This document shows positions 12,101 to 26,000 of a DNA stretch of 64,000 nt, piece after piece. Made by a program: the position numbers and the translations under genes. A model generated the notes under the pieces. The model had not been told where the DNA came from, searched no databases, and was given only the letters and a program-made list of their open reading frames with translations. The stretch spans positions 7,316,001 to 7,380,000 of the forward strand of contig NC_003281.10 of NCBI RefSeq assembly GCF_000002985.6, written 5' to 3'. Each line of letters starts with the position of its first letter. The first letter of the stretch is position 1. Origin of the DNA: Caenorhabditis elegans (lineage: Eukaryota > Nematoda > Chromadorea > Rhabditida > Rhabditidae).

Positions 12101-13607
12101 CCGAATAAGCTCAAATTACGGACTCAAGATCAATCAGTCAAAGACTGTTCTTCTGAAGAACAAGTTTTGCCGGAGCCAAGACGTCCTTTTCAACGGATCC
12201 CCCATCATTCCCGTGCCAGGTTGTCGCTATCTGGGGCGCTGGATCGACATATCTGGCTCAATTGACGAAGAAATCTCGAGGCGAATAAGAGCTGGTTGGG
12301 GTGCTCTGGTTGGAATCAAAGAAGTCTTGAGAATCATGCCAAACAAGGAAAGAATAATCCTCTTCAAGCAAAATGTGCTACCAGCTCTCCTGTATGCTAG
12401 TGAAACTTGGACTTGTAATGCTGGATCCACGCTGAGACTCAAAAGAACTGTCTCCGGTCTCATCGACGCTGCAGAAATTCGAGGCTGGAACTTCAACTTG
12501 GATCGTTACCTCCTTGCAAAACAATCAAGATTTACAGGACACATTCTACGGAGAGATCCAAACCGATGGACAAAAATCTGCACGGAATGGGACCCGAGCC
12601 ACAACAAAAATTGGAAACGGGCCGTTGGAGGACAGAAGAAAAGATGGGCAAAGGACATCGACGAAGAATACGCAAAATTCCACCATAATTCCGCCATGTC
12701 GGGACAAGTCGTCGTTGGGAGAAGAAGACTAGGAATGCTCACACCGAAGGTCCCATGGCTGTCCATCGCACGCACCGACCGTGAAAAATGGAAAGAGTTT
12801 GTCCGCAGTTGCCTCGCAACTTGAACCCAACGGACATCAAAGTATCAAAGTAAGTATCAAAAAAGATTGGTCGCTTCGAGACCGGGACCAATACCCGGAA
12901 AATTGGGGAAAGTTTGAAAACATAAATTTATAAATTACCTCAATAGCCTTATCAAATACTTTTCTATAATTCCGAGCGAGTTGTTCAATATTAATAGTAC
13001 TTTCTTTCTTGTCGTCAAAGTACAAAACAATCATGTTTCTGTTGCAAGTCAATCGAAATCCGTCTGATGATGGATATGGATGTTCCGACATAATTCTGAA
13101 ATAATACACAGAAATTAAATTTTTTTTCCGCGCTGTGTTTACCTTTTTGCTTCACGCAACGTCTTTTGAATAATTTCAGCATTGAATCCAATGTATTGCT
13201 TCAATTTAAGCCATTTCTTATGATCCATTTCCGAACTTTTTTTGTTCATTCGATGAATTTTCTTTGTTTTTCCGTGTCGTTGTTCAAACATTTCGGCAGA
13301 ACTATTCGAATCAACTTCAAAGCATACATAGTATCTCTGATCTACTTCAGAATCATCGTCGGGCATATATCCAAATTTTTGAACGACAATTTTAAGATTT
13401 GGAAGGTTGAATCTGAATTATCTTATACACTGTTTTTTTCCAAATGAAAAAACAAGATAAGAAATAAATGTTTTACCCAATATCTCTGAGAACATCCACA
13501 ACGGTATTGATTACTTGCTCTTCTGAAGCCCGTTTCAGCGTCTCTCCTTCGATTTTCAGATTATCTAACATATAATCTTTCCATGTAGTTGAGGGATGTG
13601 GTGGCAT
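9119..13607 (-). CDS. Unrecognised 246-aa protein, last intron invaded by an RTE retrotransposon
   Basis: Four exons on the minus strand, 13477-13607, 13143-13412, 12939-13095 and 9119-9301, sum to 741 nt (246 aa plus stop) with matching phases. The protein starts MPPHPSTTWKDYMLDN, is mixed alpha/beta-looking and charged, with no signal peptide, membrane helix or catalytic motif I recognise, and ends in a Ser/Pro-rich tail (KSPRLVNSPMPAMNQLLSPI). The final intron would be about 307 nt but is expanded to 3.6 kb by the antisense retrotransposon at 9621-12856. The last 12 coding bases of exon 3 and its splice donor lie inside the duplicated target site, so an identical donor copy sits at 9609-9620. 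The gene follows the BCAS3-like gene on the same strand by 618 bp. The model is well supported; the function is unknown. Confidence 0.8.
9527..9620. repeat. Left copy of 94-bp target-site duplication
   Basis: Identical over 94 bases to 12857-12950 (offset exactly 3330). The flanks diverge at once on both sides. It contains host sequence: 12 bases of exon, a splice donor and adjoining intron. Long, variable target-site duplications are known for RTE-clade elements. Confidence 0.9.
9621..12856 (+). mobile_element. RTE-clade non-LTR retrotransposon (RTE-1-like), 3.24 kb
   Basis: An element of 3236 bp lies between two identical 94-bp direct repeats. It encodes, in plus orientation, an apurinic-type endonuclease followed by a reverse transcriptase, with no long terminal repeats. 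Its 3' end is a short tandem-repeat tail (ATCAAAGTATCAAAG-TAAGTA) rather than poly(A), typical of the RTE clade. The size is close to what I remember for C. elegans RTE-1 (about 3.3 kb), also noted for long flanking direct repeats. It is inserted antisense to the host gene, inside the last intron. Its GC content is visibly higher than the surroundings. Confidence 0.93.
9993..12824 (+). pseudogene. RTE endonuclease-reverse transcriptase reading frame, interrupted
   Basis: Endonuclease motifs appear in order: LGTWNTQSLL (from 10013), NLQETR (about 10100), NVYAPV (about 10299), LGGDFNA (about 10417) and SDHR (about 10702). The reverse transcriptase follows in another frame: FRPISLLPI (about 11532), motif A IDYQTAFDKI (about 11736), motif B GVRQGDSASPALFS (about 11903), motif C FADDVVL (about 12033), then a YLGR block and a C-terminal domain ending at TGA 12822-12824. 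The frame is broken at least three times: an in-frame TGA at 10088-10090, a frame change near 10160 just before a TAA at 10163-10165, and a second frame change near 11240-11270 between the endonuclease and reverse transcriptase parts. As read, the copy cannot make a full-length protein. Motif order and spacing otherwise look complete. Confidence 0.85.
12857..12950. repeat. Right copy of 94-bp target-site duplication
   Basis: Identical to 9527-9620. This copy is the one contiguous with the host exon (12939-13095) and carries the working splice donor, minus-strand GAG|GTAATT at 12938/12939. Confidence 0.9.
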
Positions 13608-14224
13608 CAGAAAAAATTATTTGTCATTAATTTTTGGAATTAGGAAATAATTAAAATATAAAAACTAGAATAGTAGAACACTAGAAATTCACGTGAGCTC
13701 GTATAAAAAATTATTTTAATTTCTACATTTTCATTGATAGACCAAAAGTTTGATGATAATTTGTTAGAAAAATGATAAGGTGAAATGGATAAGGACGATA
13801 AAAGTCTAGGGGAATCTAGTTCAGTGAAACTGAATTGGTAATTTCTTAATGAAACATGAAATATTCTAGATAAAGTTCCAAAAATTATACAAATAATGGG
13901 AAAATACTCAGAAAAGGAAATTTTACACATATTTCAAGAAAAGTGAGGTTAAAATTACAGCGAAATTTGAATTTTAAAAAAGTAGGACCGTAATATTTTT
14001 TTGTGGATTTTCACATGTTTTCAGTGGGAAGTTTTTGAGAAGTTTGAATGATTGAAAATTGAATTAAAAGAAACCTGATTAATAAATGGGGAAAAGGCAA
14101 TTACGGGGAGCTGAAAGATGGGAAGAAGTGAGAAATTATACCAACCAGTGGTCAAAGCATAGGAAAAAACTTAAAGGAGATAAAATATAAAATTACATAC
14201 AAATTATACAGAAATAGATACAAA

Positions 14225-17200
14225 TCAAATATCATCCATGTCAAAAGTTCCAAAATCGTCAGAATCCTTCGATCGTTCTCGTCCATTCTGAACTTTTTTG
14301 TCCTTTTGAGATGATTTTGTGGAAGATGTTGGTAGAGGGGCAGACGCTGGTGGTGTCTTCTTCTTTTTCAAAGATTTGCCGCCAGTGGCTCCAGTGGAAG
14401 ACGATGATCCAGAACCGTTTCGAGCAAATGGAGTTGACGATTCGGTGTCGAAAAATTCTTCAATAAGATCATCATTTTTTGGAGACTTCTTTTTCGTGCT
14501 GTCGTCATCACTTGAAATATCACGCATAGCATCAGCAATTGAGGCAATGTACTGAAATATTGTAGGTAATTGTTTAGTTATTAATTTTGGTTTATAAAAA
14601 TGTTCCTTTTTACTTAATTCTGAATTTGTTTGTTAATTTTCTAAACTATTTTTCGATCTAAAACCTACATCTCCATTTGTGGCACTACTATATCCACCAA
14701 TTACTGGTTGATCAGATCCTTGATCGATGCTGTACGAGTTGGCAGATGTGTAACTACCGCATTCAATTCTTGTTGCATCAGCGGGAATAGTTTTCATGGC
14801 TGCAAATATAAGGTTGTTTTGATAAAATTCACCCACTAAATCTTCCAACTCACTTATATTCACTGCCTCAGATCCAACAAGGACTGGAATCGACTTGAAT
14901 GAAGCATTGGATCCTTTATTACCAGGAGACATCAGACTCGGTTGATCATCTTCTCGATATTCAAACAACTCGAACTGTGGTCCTTGCCAAATCCAACGGT
15001 GTGGTGGTAGATACGTTCGTGTTTCCACGTGAGGTGTCCAAACATCCTCGTCGCCAATCCTCTTTGCTGGTACAGTCTCTACTGTAGCAAAAGCCATTAG
15101 TGGAGAAGCAGAAGGCATTGGGGCATGCATATCTGCATTGTTCTTGGTCCTCTGAAGAATCCAACCACCGACAGGAGCAACACTTATTTGAGGAGAAGCT
15201 TCCATGTTAGTTTCACCCTCTTTTCGGAGAGATTTGATATCATGTTGTGTAACAATGACTCCTTGAGCTGGATCAACTTTTGCAATGACTAGAGACATTG
15301 ACATCAGCATTTTGGTAGTTTTCGCCGTTTTTGTGCTAGTTGTCGAGTTATAACTCTTCATCCTGAACATCACTGACATTCTAGAAACTTCCAAGCGTCG
15401 CCTTGCAGCTACTGCAGGTGAAGACGAAGCTTGAGCAGCTGGATAGGAGAAACTTGTCATGTCAGCAGCCCATGCACTTAAATCTTCTTTCGTGTATCGA
15501 GAGTCCTTGATTTTCTCAGTAGCGACAAGAAGTAGTGGTGGTGGGAATGGTCCGACTCTGGAGTTCCCATTGGTCTTGGCCAGGGTTGGAGAGTTTACGG
15601 CGATTGGATGTTCTTTTGTATAGGAGCAAGAATCAGCCATTGCTCTGTGTTTGCTGGGTCCGATTGATGCAGTAACATCTGCTGCATCGGTTAATCCAGC
15701 AGACCTATGAAATCTTGATTCTTTGTTCACAAAAGTATCTCCATGTGTTCTTTGATTAGGTTTTCCTCCAAACGGACAAACTGCGAAAACGTGAGTTGTT
15801 GCGTGATTCGTAGTAATTGCCAACCAACGGCAATCTTCGGAAAATGCTGTGGATACAACTTTTGCAGGGGTGCTACCGCGATTCAGCTTGTACAAATGTT
15901 GAACTGCGGCCAATGAAGATGATGTAGCATGTGGCATCAGAAGGAATATATTGAAAACGTTAGCATTCGCGTCGGCAGAAAGAACCAATCGTTGATCAGG
16001 TGAAAATGCAATATATGAAATAGGATCGACATGTGCTACATAGTGACACATAACGCCATCTGATTCATCTTCTCCGGAGACTGCCAGATTGAGAACAGTG
16101 ATTACTCCTTGTGGCTGATTAGCCTTCGTAGAACTTCCCGATCCTGCACCAACTGATTCACTGATTGTCTTGACGCTACGACTGAAGTACTAAAACAAAA
16201 ACGTTTTTAAGCATTGGTTAGAATCAGCAACTTACGCTCATTGCAGTATAAATATGATCGGTATACTTCTCACTACTTGTTGCCTCAACTTCAGCGGCAA
16301 GTCCTCCACTACTTTGCAGATTCAAGTCGAGCTGAAAATGAATGATAATTATTCTATCAAATGCGACTTTTAAAATAAATCAAAAGTATTAATTAAAATT
16401 TTAAAAACCTACACTAGTGTCAGCATATGCCAAAAGTTGGCAAGACAGGGAAAGTGCTGGCGGACTGTTTTCGCAGGATGGTGCAGTTCGAATGGTCCTA
16501 ACTTCATTGAATGTTAGAATGTCATAGGCATACGCCATATTTGCAAGAGAGACGACCAAAAATTGATCTGACACATTAACAGCACAAACTGGCTCTTCGA
16601 ACTTGATTTTATGAACTTCTCGTCCAGTTAACAATGAGATGATGGTGACCGAGCAGTACTGTCGATCAGGGTGATGAGAAGAAGCATCAACCATTGCAAT
16701 AAGTGGACGGGAATCGGCGAATGAATCTTTCTTTCCACGGAGTTTAAGATTATTTGGAAGCACTTTCAAAGCTCTCACGGGTCCTTGTCTTTCTGATAGA
16801 ACCTCTTCGAATTCGCCGCTTTGCTGAAATTCCATCTAATCACGGTAGGAATTTATGTTTATCAATTGATTTATGTATGATACAGAAACAGAAAAGTTTC
16901 CGTTCTATTTCACAATTAAATAAATATTTAGAAACTTACACTCATCGTCCAGATTTGATATCCTCGACATAATCCAACAATCAGCACTTCAAGCCTTTCA
17001 TTCGGTTCTCCTGCTTTCTCCACAGATGTTAATTGCACCCATTCGGCCTTTTCAGCAGTTATTTGTGAACTTTGTGTCTGTCCCTTTGACATTCCCATCG
17101 CAACTAAATCAACCACTTGATTGGCGAGAGTTTGTTGTTCTACAGCAGATTGTCGAACGACTTGTCCCTTGATATAAGAAACTGAGTTGGTTCTTGGCTT

Positions 17201-19117
17201 TGTCATTATCGTATTCATTGACGGAATTGGTGGTGGTGCTGATCTCTGATGTGGTTTTCTTGGAGGTGCAGCTGGAGCATCGTCAAGTGACATATCGACA
17301 AGCATTTCTTCAGCTTGTAAAGAATCCTGTTCAACTGCTGTTTGGGACGGTGGGGATGTTGGAGGAGACGTTGTGGTCCTATTGACCACTGGAACGGCGT
17401 CCTCGTCTTCTTCCGGCGAATCCTTCACATTCTCAATTAAAAAATTATGACGGGTTATCGAGTGTTAATATTATAAAAAAATTTCAAAAAGTTTAAACGT
17501 CCTTGTTGAGAATTTAAATTTCAACCAGACTACCACATTTAGAGAGACGATTCTTTTTTCAGTTTTAAATTCTACAAAATTTTTCAAACATGAAATCAGA
17601 AACATACCGGTCTGCTACTCAAACTACTCTTATCCGAAGAGCTGAAATCCAAAAGATCCCCGCTAATGTTTTTTTCTTTTTCGATGGTCGGAGCCACCGT
17701 TTCTTCTACTTTTTCTTTGTCTTCTTCTCGATTCTTCTCTACTACTTCTTCTAAAACTTCTGGTTTTGGGTCCTTCTTGATGGGGTTTTCCTGGAAATTT
17801 ATAAATTTTGAGATGGAAATGGTTTTATGGAAATTAGTCTCGCAAAGTTAATCAAAAGACGTAAATTGGTTTTATTTTTTGTTCACACTTCAAATTGAGA
17901 AAAAACAGCATATGGGAATAGATGATGTGTTATAATTAACATTGAACGTGTACACTCAAAATAATAAAACTGCGTGGCGTGTACTGCAGAAAACCTAATA
18001 TTTAGGCCCCGCCTTTTAATCGTCCACTCACGGGGAAAAGACAAAAATAGGGGAGGGGGGGGGGGACAGCTCGCCACGCCAACAGTGAGAAAAATAGTGT
18101 GGTGCGCGGACCTCGAATGATGTCGGCGGCTGATATTGCCTGGGGTACGGCTTTTTGCGTTTTCCCCGTGAGTGGACGATTAAAAGGCGGGGTCTAAATA
18201 TTAGGTTTTCTGCAGTACACGCCACGGAGTTTTATTATTTTGAGTGTATGTGTTAGGGTCAGTGGTCACCTGATGATGAAATGAAAGTCAAACCGATAGA
18301 GGAGTGCCAATCAAGTGGAGAAGAAAAGAAAGAAAATATTGGAAAATTTCATGAAATCGTGAGTGAGACGCAGACACTGTTATGGTGCTTTCACAATGTG
18401 TTGAAATTGTGCAAAACAGGTGGAAGAAATATTAATTTTTGACAAAAAAAGTAAAATATATTTGTGTATTTTTCAAATTTACCTAGATTCAAAAATCATT
18501 TGAAATGACGTATACCTAATATTTTTTATTTTGCGACGAGAAAAAACTAAAAGTTATCTTATGTTTGATACTATGTATACATTCGTATGCAGAAGCCAAA
18601 GATACGTTAACCGGCCTTGACACGACTCGTTGCTACGGAATTTTTTATCGAATTTGTAAGAAAAACTATAAAAAATTTATGTAAACTCCACACATCGAAA
18701 GTTTGGAATTACAGTACTATTTAAAGGCTCACATTCAACAAAAACTTGTCGTGTCCAGACCCAGTACCGTTTTTTGGCACGAATTTTCGCGTCTGGGTAG
18801 TACTATAAGAAAAACATTCGTTAGCGTTCCGAATCTATTAAGATTTTATCTATCTTTGAAAATAATTGCATAGTTTCGATGTTTGCAGCGCTTTAGAAAA
18901 CGGAAAAATCCGTTAAACGGTTTTTTAAAGGAGATTTTTTGAAATTCGATTTTTTTAACTTTTAGTTTTGAAAAATCATTATGAAGTAACACTTTACCGG
19001 CTGTTCCTCTTCTGGTAGCGGTTGTGGCTGTGTTTGTTGATGTTGCTGTTGAGGGCGTTGATGATTCTTCTTGTTCTTCTTTTTCGGGCCCCCAACAGAG
19101 TTCGCGTTTGGCGGCAT
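14225..19117 (-). CDS. BCAS3-like WD-repeat protein, 1053 aa
   Basis: Seven exons: 18998-19117, 17608-17790, 16940-17431, 16413-16835, 16236-16331, 14669-16189 and 14225-14551. All are joined in phase 0 and total 3162 nt. The first two exons and the start of the third give a low-complexity N-terminus (Lys/Asn then Gln/Pro, then acidic). Residues from about 200 onward form a WD-repeat propeller. The block AHVDPISYIAFSPD...VQHLYKLNRGS...EDCRWLAITTNHATTHVFAVCPFGG matches the diagnostic human BCAS3 segment (HHLYTLHRG...DCRWVVVST..GTSHVFPINPYGG). The C-terminal exons are acidic/Ser-rich and end MDDI. In other animals BCAS3 partners PHAF1 at autophagic phagophores and affects cell migration (established family knowledge); the worm role is inference. 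Each joined exon pair has canonical sites. The first intron carries an inverted-repeat transposon. Confidence 0.9.
17953..18246. mobile_element. MITE-like element with ~90-bp terminal inverted repeats and TA target site
   Basis: The arms 17953-18043 and about 18155-18246 are near-perfect inverted repeats starting CACTCAAAATAATAAAACT and including CCCCGCCTTTTAATCGTCCA. They are flanked by TA dinucleotides (17951-17952, 18247-18248), the usual Tc1/mariner-type duplication. The ~110-bp centre holds an 11-base G run (18055-18065) and no open frame. It sits in the first intron of the BCAS3-like gene. Confidence 0.85.
18709..18803. repeat. Dispersed repeat, second copy
   Basis: Order ACAGTACTATTTAAAGGCTC, then TCGTGTCCAGACCCAGTACC, then TCGCGTCTGGGTAG, as in the copies at 8545-8662 and 57828-57945. 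It lies in intron 1 of the BCAS3-like gene. Confidence 0.7.
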
Positions 19118-20622
19118 CTTCTTCGAACTGTGCAGATTATCGATTTGTTCAGAAAATGTGGTGAAGAACAGAACACAAACAGGAACAGATAGGATAGAAC
19201 GAATGAGAAGAGAGGACAACAAAAAAAAGAGAAAAAATAATCAATAGGAAGATGTGAGAAGATAAAACAACAGAGATTTTGTTTTTCTCAAACTTTCAGG
19301 TAGATCAACGATCTATGAGTGTCTGATCCGACAAAGGTGCATTGTTACCAGTGACAGAAAAGCGGCAGAAGAATCGAAATCATGCCCTTCTCTTTCTCTC
19401 TTTTCACTTCTCACGTGTGCTAGACATGACATGGGGAGAAAACGACAGAAACTGCAGTTGGTCACGAGGGACTAGAGGGAACAGGCGACGCAGAGAAATG
19501 GAGGGAGTTGTGAGGAGGATGGAGAAGAAGGCTTCCATGAGCACCACACTTCTCGCATCTTTTTTGCTGATTTTTCTCACTCCAACTATTTTTCTTTTTT
19601 CTTATTTCTTATTGAACTTGACTAGACATCAATCGATTTTTTTAAATGCTCACTGCTCATTTTCTAACTAATGCTTCAATATATTTTCTGAACGAATTCA
19701 TGGATGCAGAAGTACCAAAGTGTTCATATATTTCTAGCTAAATAATATATAACTTTTGAGTACTATAATAATCTCATATTTCAAAATGATTCATAAGTAA
19801 AAGTTTTATCAAAATATGCTAAATAAACTTCTTATAACTACGTTTTCATCTATTAAACTTTCACTTAATAAGATTTAATGCATCTTGTTCCCCATGTTTT
19901 TGCATCTGATCATAATTGCTGACAAATCGTGAACGAAGAACAGTGTATTTGTTATATTTACACATTTCAATCTCTCACCACCAACCAATTTCTCTGCCAT
20001 CTTGGTCGAAAACAAAGTGACGAATTGGCGCATCATTCGATTATATGTGCCCCGTTTTTGACAAATAGTGAAAATTTCAGGGAAAAGAGAAACTTTAAGC
20101 TTTATCTTCTAAATAATGGTAGAAATATTTTCCTCAATGTAAAATTCAACTTTCAAAGCCCTCTAACCAAGTTAATCCTTTTCGCGCGCTCTTTTTCAAT
20201 TCAATACTAATGAAGTTCTGAAAATTTGAACGTCCCCTTTTTTTTAATTTTAACAAGAAGAAAAAATGTAGAAAAACAGATTCAAAATCATTAAATTAGC
20301 GGATAAATTCAGAAAAAATGAGAACATGTAAAAGCGCTCCACCGGCCACCGTACCCTGCTGAATGCGGCATTTTCGCGGCGAGACCCGCCACTCTTTTCA
20401 TTCGTTTTGACCCTGTCGCCTCCAAATATCTTTCGATTTTTGACATGTTTGCTGCTGTTTTTATCAACTTTTCGAGTAATCACGCGATTTAAAGACGTAA
20501 TTATCAAACTTTCTTTCTAAATTTTCCGTATTTTCACGTTTGTTGATTGACATTATCTCAAAGAGGTAATTCTATTCGTATTGCAGATCTAATTGGGTTG
20601 TTTGAGCGATTTCTCGCAACAA
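19118..20622. promoter_or_regulatory. Intergenic region between divergent BCAS3-like gene and gsp-2
   Basis: About 1.5 kb between the minus-strand BCAS3-like start (19117) and the gsp-2 start (20623). Neither strand shows a convincing gene. It must hold both promoters. A TTGCAG acceptor lies about 38 nt upstream of the gsp-2 ATG and could be a trans-splice site. No TATA element stands out. Confidence 0.5.
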
Positions 20623-22189
<1,567 letters not shown>

Positions 22190-23000
22190 TCATCAGTCGA
22201 TTTATCTATCATCTGTAAATACCTAACCTTTTCTTTGTTGTTCACGCCCCAAGAGGCCTCGGCCATCTCTCGTAAATCGGCTTCAAAAAGTTGTGTACAT
22301 TAATTTTGATTTTAAACATAGTTTCGAAAAAGTTTAAATTCGATTCATTATGATCTAGGCTGGCACGAGAAGATGCTGTGGTCCCGGCGAATCTCCTCTC
22401 AATTCAAGCTTTCGTTGTCAACATCCCTTCCTCTTTATCTCTGTGGACCATTTAGAGCTAATGACTCCTCACCAATTGCTGGCTCAATTTTTCATCAAAA
22501 CAATCCCCATTTTATTCGTTTTTAAATTCCAAATTTTAATTTTTTTTGCTAAACTTATCTCTTAAAACAGTATCAAATTTTACTTCTCTAAATGGTCTAA
22601 ATATTTAAAACAAATGTTTATGATGTCAATCAATCTCCACTCCTTTCCTTCCTCCATTCATTCGTCCATCCCGTACTCTTCGTTTCTCAATTTTATATTG
22701 TTAAAACCCCCATTTGTCGATTTAATTCATTAAAGTTTTCCGAACAAATAAAATAGAACACTGGTACAAGCGTGTAAGCAATATTTCTTATTACAACGAG
22801 TGCAACGTCTCCAAGGAGAGCGTGCGAGACGAACAGACATCCCCCACGACTAGTGCTCCTCGAGCCGTCTCATCGATTTCTGTCGTTTGTCAGTTATTCA
22901 GAAATGCTCCGCCCCGGCTCTTCAGTAAGCTATAATAGGTAATCAGAATGAAGAGAAATATTTTTTGAGTTTTTTCGATTGATTTTCCGTGTTTAGCTCA
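22190..23000 (+). other. gsp-2 3' UTR and kap-1 upstream region
   Basis: Non-coding. The pyrimidine-rich DNA after the gsp-2 stop contains several AATAAA-type signals, the last near 22747. A TTTAG acceptor at about 22996 lies immediately before the kap-1 ATG and could be a splice-leader site. Confidence 0.5.
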
Positions 23001-26000
23001 ATGAATCAAGTTTCAATAGATGCACACCCGTCAGATCAGGCAATTATTGTACGATTTGAACAATCTCCTAGTAAGTTTTATATTTTTATTTTCAATTGAA
23101 TGTGTTACGAAGATTATTTGGAAGTTTGATTCAGGTTCTTCAGCAGGAATTTCAATAAAAAAGCGAGCTTCTTCAGCGAACGTTGAGTCTCTTGGCCATC
23201 AAAAAATGTAAGAATCTGATATAAAATATAAAATTAAACTGGAATGCAAATCTGCTTAACAAGAAAAATAAAATAAAATATTTTTAAGACCGTATGCCCA
23301 CGAAGGTGCACGTATTCTTTCGGATGGGTCTCACCGCGAAAAATGTTTATGGTAACACTTTAAATTTTTTCTGTTGCAAAAACCACAATCAAGATACAGA
23401 AAAGTTATTTAATAATTGCTCACAAAACCCCGAATAACAGAAAACGCACGACCGAAAATAGCAAAAAGTGTTGACTTGAGCATTTTGCTCGCTGTGAGAC
23501 CCATTCCCCATGAATCCATGCCTCTTTAATTTTTAGAATATTGGAAAATAACTGATAAAAAATAATAATCGAATATATATATATATGAGAACCTCAAAAT
23601 GTCACCTGCATCTAACATTGTACGGCTACAAAATTACCCAAATTGTATTACAGAATCCACTTGAAAGAAATGAGTCTGGATGTAGATATTCGTGCTTTAT
23701 CAAATGTTATTCTTCAAAAATGTCTTTTCATTCCTGCCACGTCACGAAGTCAATTGGAGCAGGTTTTGTTCTACATTCAAAAAAGAGGAAATCAACGAAT
23801 AAGTGCGAGATCAAGAAGTTCTTCGGCCGTTTCATTTGATCGAAGGCCTATTCATAGTCCTACAATTAGTGCAGAATTAGGGAAAATAGATGTACGTTTT
23901 ATAAGAAAACATTTTGTAGATTACGTAAAGTTGAGGAGCATTTGGTTTTATTTTACAAATACGCATAGGCTATATCAAAATTGAAAACATTAATTGTTAC
24001 ATGTTCTAAAATGGAGCAGCTGAAACAAAACCAAGCTCGCTTGAGTGCTTTTGTATCCGGTAGTACCAATATTTTAGAATCTAAAAATTTATTTCGAAAA
24101 TAATCTGATTAGTTTAAAATAATCTTTGAATGGTTTTCTATACATCATTCAACATTTATATAAAAACAGATTTCTTATTATGGTGAGAGCCTAAAACCAA
24201 ATAGAACTTGAAAAACTACTTTTGAAATTAAAAATGTATCTTTCAGGAGTACATAGAATGCTTCTACGGTGAAACTTCTGTTGAGAAAAACAAAGGAGCC
24301 GTGGCACTTTATGAACTTTCAAAAAATCCTCAAAACCTCACACAGCTTGTGAACAATGGTAGGTAATTCTAGAAAAGCTTACCCGATGACCATAATTTTC
24401 GGACGTAATCTATGTATTAAAGTTAACGTTCAAATAACACTACATTTCAGAAACTCTTATGATGGCACTGGCAAGAGTATTCCGAGAAGACTGGAAGAAA
24501 CACTTTGAAGTTGGAACCAATATTATGAACCTTTTTGTGAATATTTCCAAGTTTTCATGTTTACACGGAATTCTGCTTCATCACAAGGCATGCATGGTTT
24601 CTAAACGCCTTCACTTCACCTGAATTTCGTTTAAAAGCTAGATTTGCAGATTGGTACTTTATGTGTAAATGCAATGGAACATGAAACAAAACGGTACGAT
24701 TTTTGGATTGCTGAGATGAAAAAGACGGATCAAGAGACATTGAGAAAACTAAAAACAGCCATTCGAAAACAGGCGATGCTATTGGCAGGTTTGTTGCAAT
24801 TGTACATATTACATTGAAAATGGTTCAATTCCAGCATGTGTCACTTTTCTTACCAATCTAGCCACGGATATCAGTGTCGAATTGAAAATGGTCCGAAGAA
24901 ATTTGGTGGCACTTCTTGTCAAGTGAGTTTAAAGGCGCAGTTAGTGAGGAAATTGTAAAATGCTGAAATATCATAGTAACACTTTTCACAGTTTTTTTTA
25001 ATCTCTCCACCTTTAATAATTAACACCACATTCACTCATTTTACATTTCTAGATGCCTCCAAATGTCATCAGAATCTACAAGTTCACTAACAACTGCAAC
25101 TATCAAGTTTCTTCTTAAATTAAGTATTTTTGATGAAAATAAGATTGTAATGGAACAAAATGGAACAATCGAAAAACTTTTGAAACTATTTCCAATTCAA
25201 GATCCAGAACTGCGAAAAGCAGTTATAATGCTTCTTTTCAATTTTTCATTTGACTCCAAAAATCTACCAAAAATGGTGAATGGAGGTCTTGTACCACATA
25301 TGGCATCTCTATTGGACAGTGACACGAAGGCATTGAATATGATGTATTTATTAAGTTGTAATGATGATGCAAAAGCAATGTTAGCATACACCGATGCTAT
25401 TAAATTGGTGAGTTGGGTCAATCAAAGGAGATAGTCGAAAAGTTACTATACATTAAAGATGGAAAAACGCAAGTGGAAAATTGTTAAAAACCAATCCTAT
25501 ACTAAAACTTTTCAAATTTTTTGATATTATTTTCAAGTTTGCATTCGAATAGTGGTTGTCGTTTGAGCTACTTTATTTGTGAATCAATTGTTTTTTTTGA
25601 AATTGTTTGAACATTATTGAAATAGCAATTCAGACAAAATCTACTTACCTCGGGTCTATGTTTTGTTAAACCTAAATATAACGCCACATAGCAAATAGTC
25701 ACCGATTTTTCCAACGTTTGCTACGAGGATATGATTCATAAAAAAACATTTTTCCAGCTAATGAAAGATGTGCTAAGTGGAACAGGAAGTGAAGTGACAA
25801 AAGCAGTCCTGTTGAATATTTGCCTCGAAAAACGAAATGCTCAGTTGGTATGTGGACAACGTGGTCAAGGATTAGATCTTCTTATGGAAATGTCTATCAA
25901 CTCGAGAGATCTAATGCTCATAAAGGTTGTTCGAGCGATTTCAAGTCACGAAGGTGCGACGCAGAATATGTTTTTGGTAAGTTGAGAACTGAATTATTAT

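Noticed and set aside
14899-15087. Plus-strand open frame opposite the BCAS3-like large exon
   Set aside because: It is antisense to a long, well-supported coding exon and has no features of its own.
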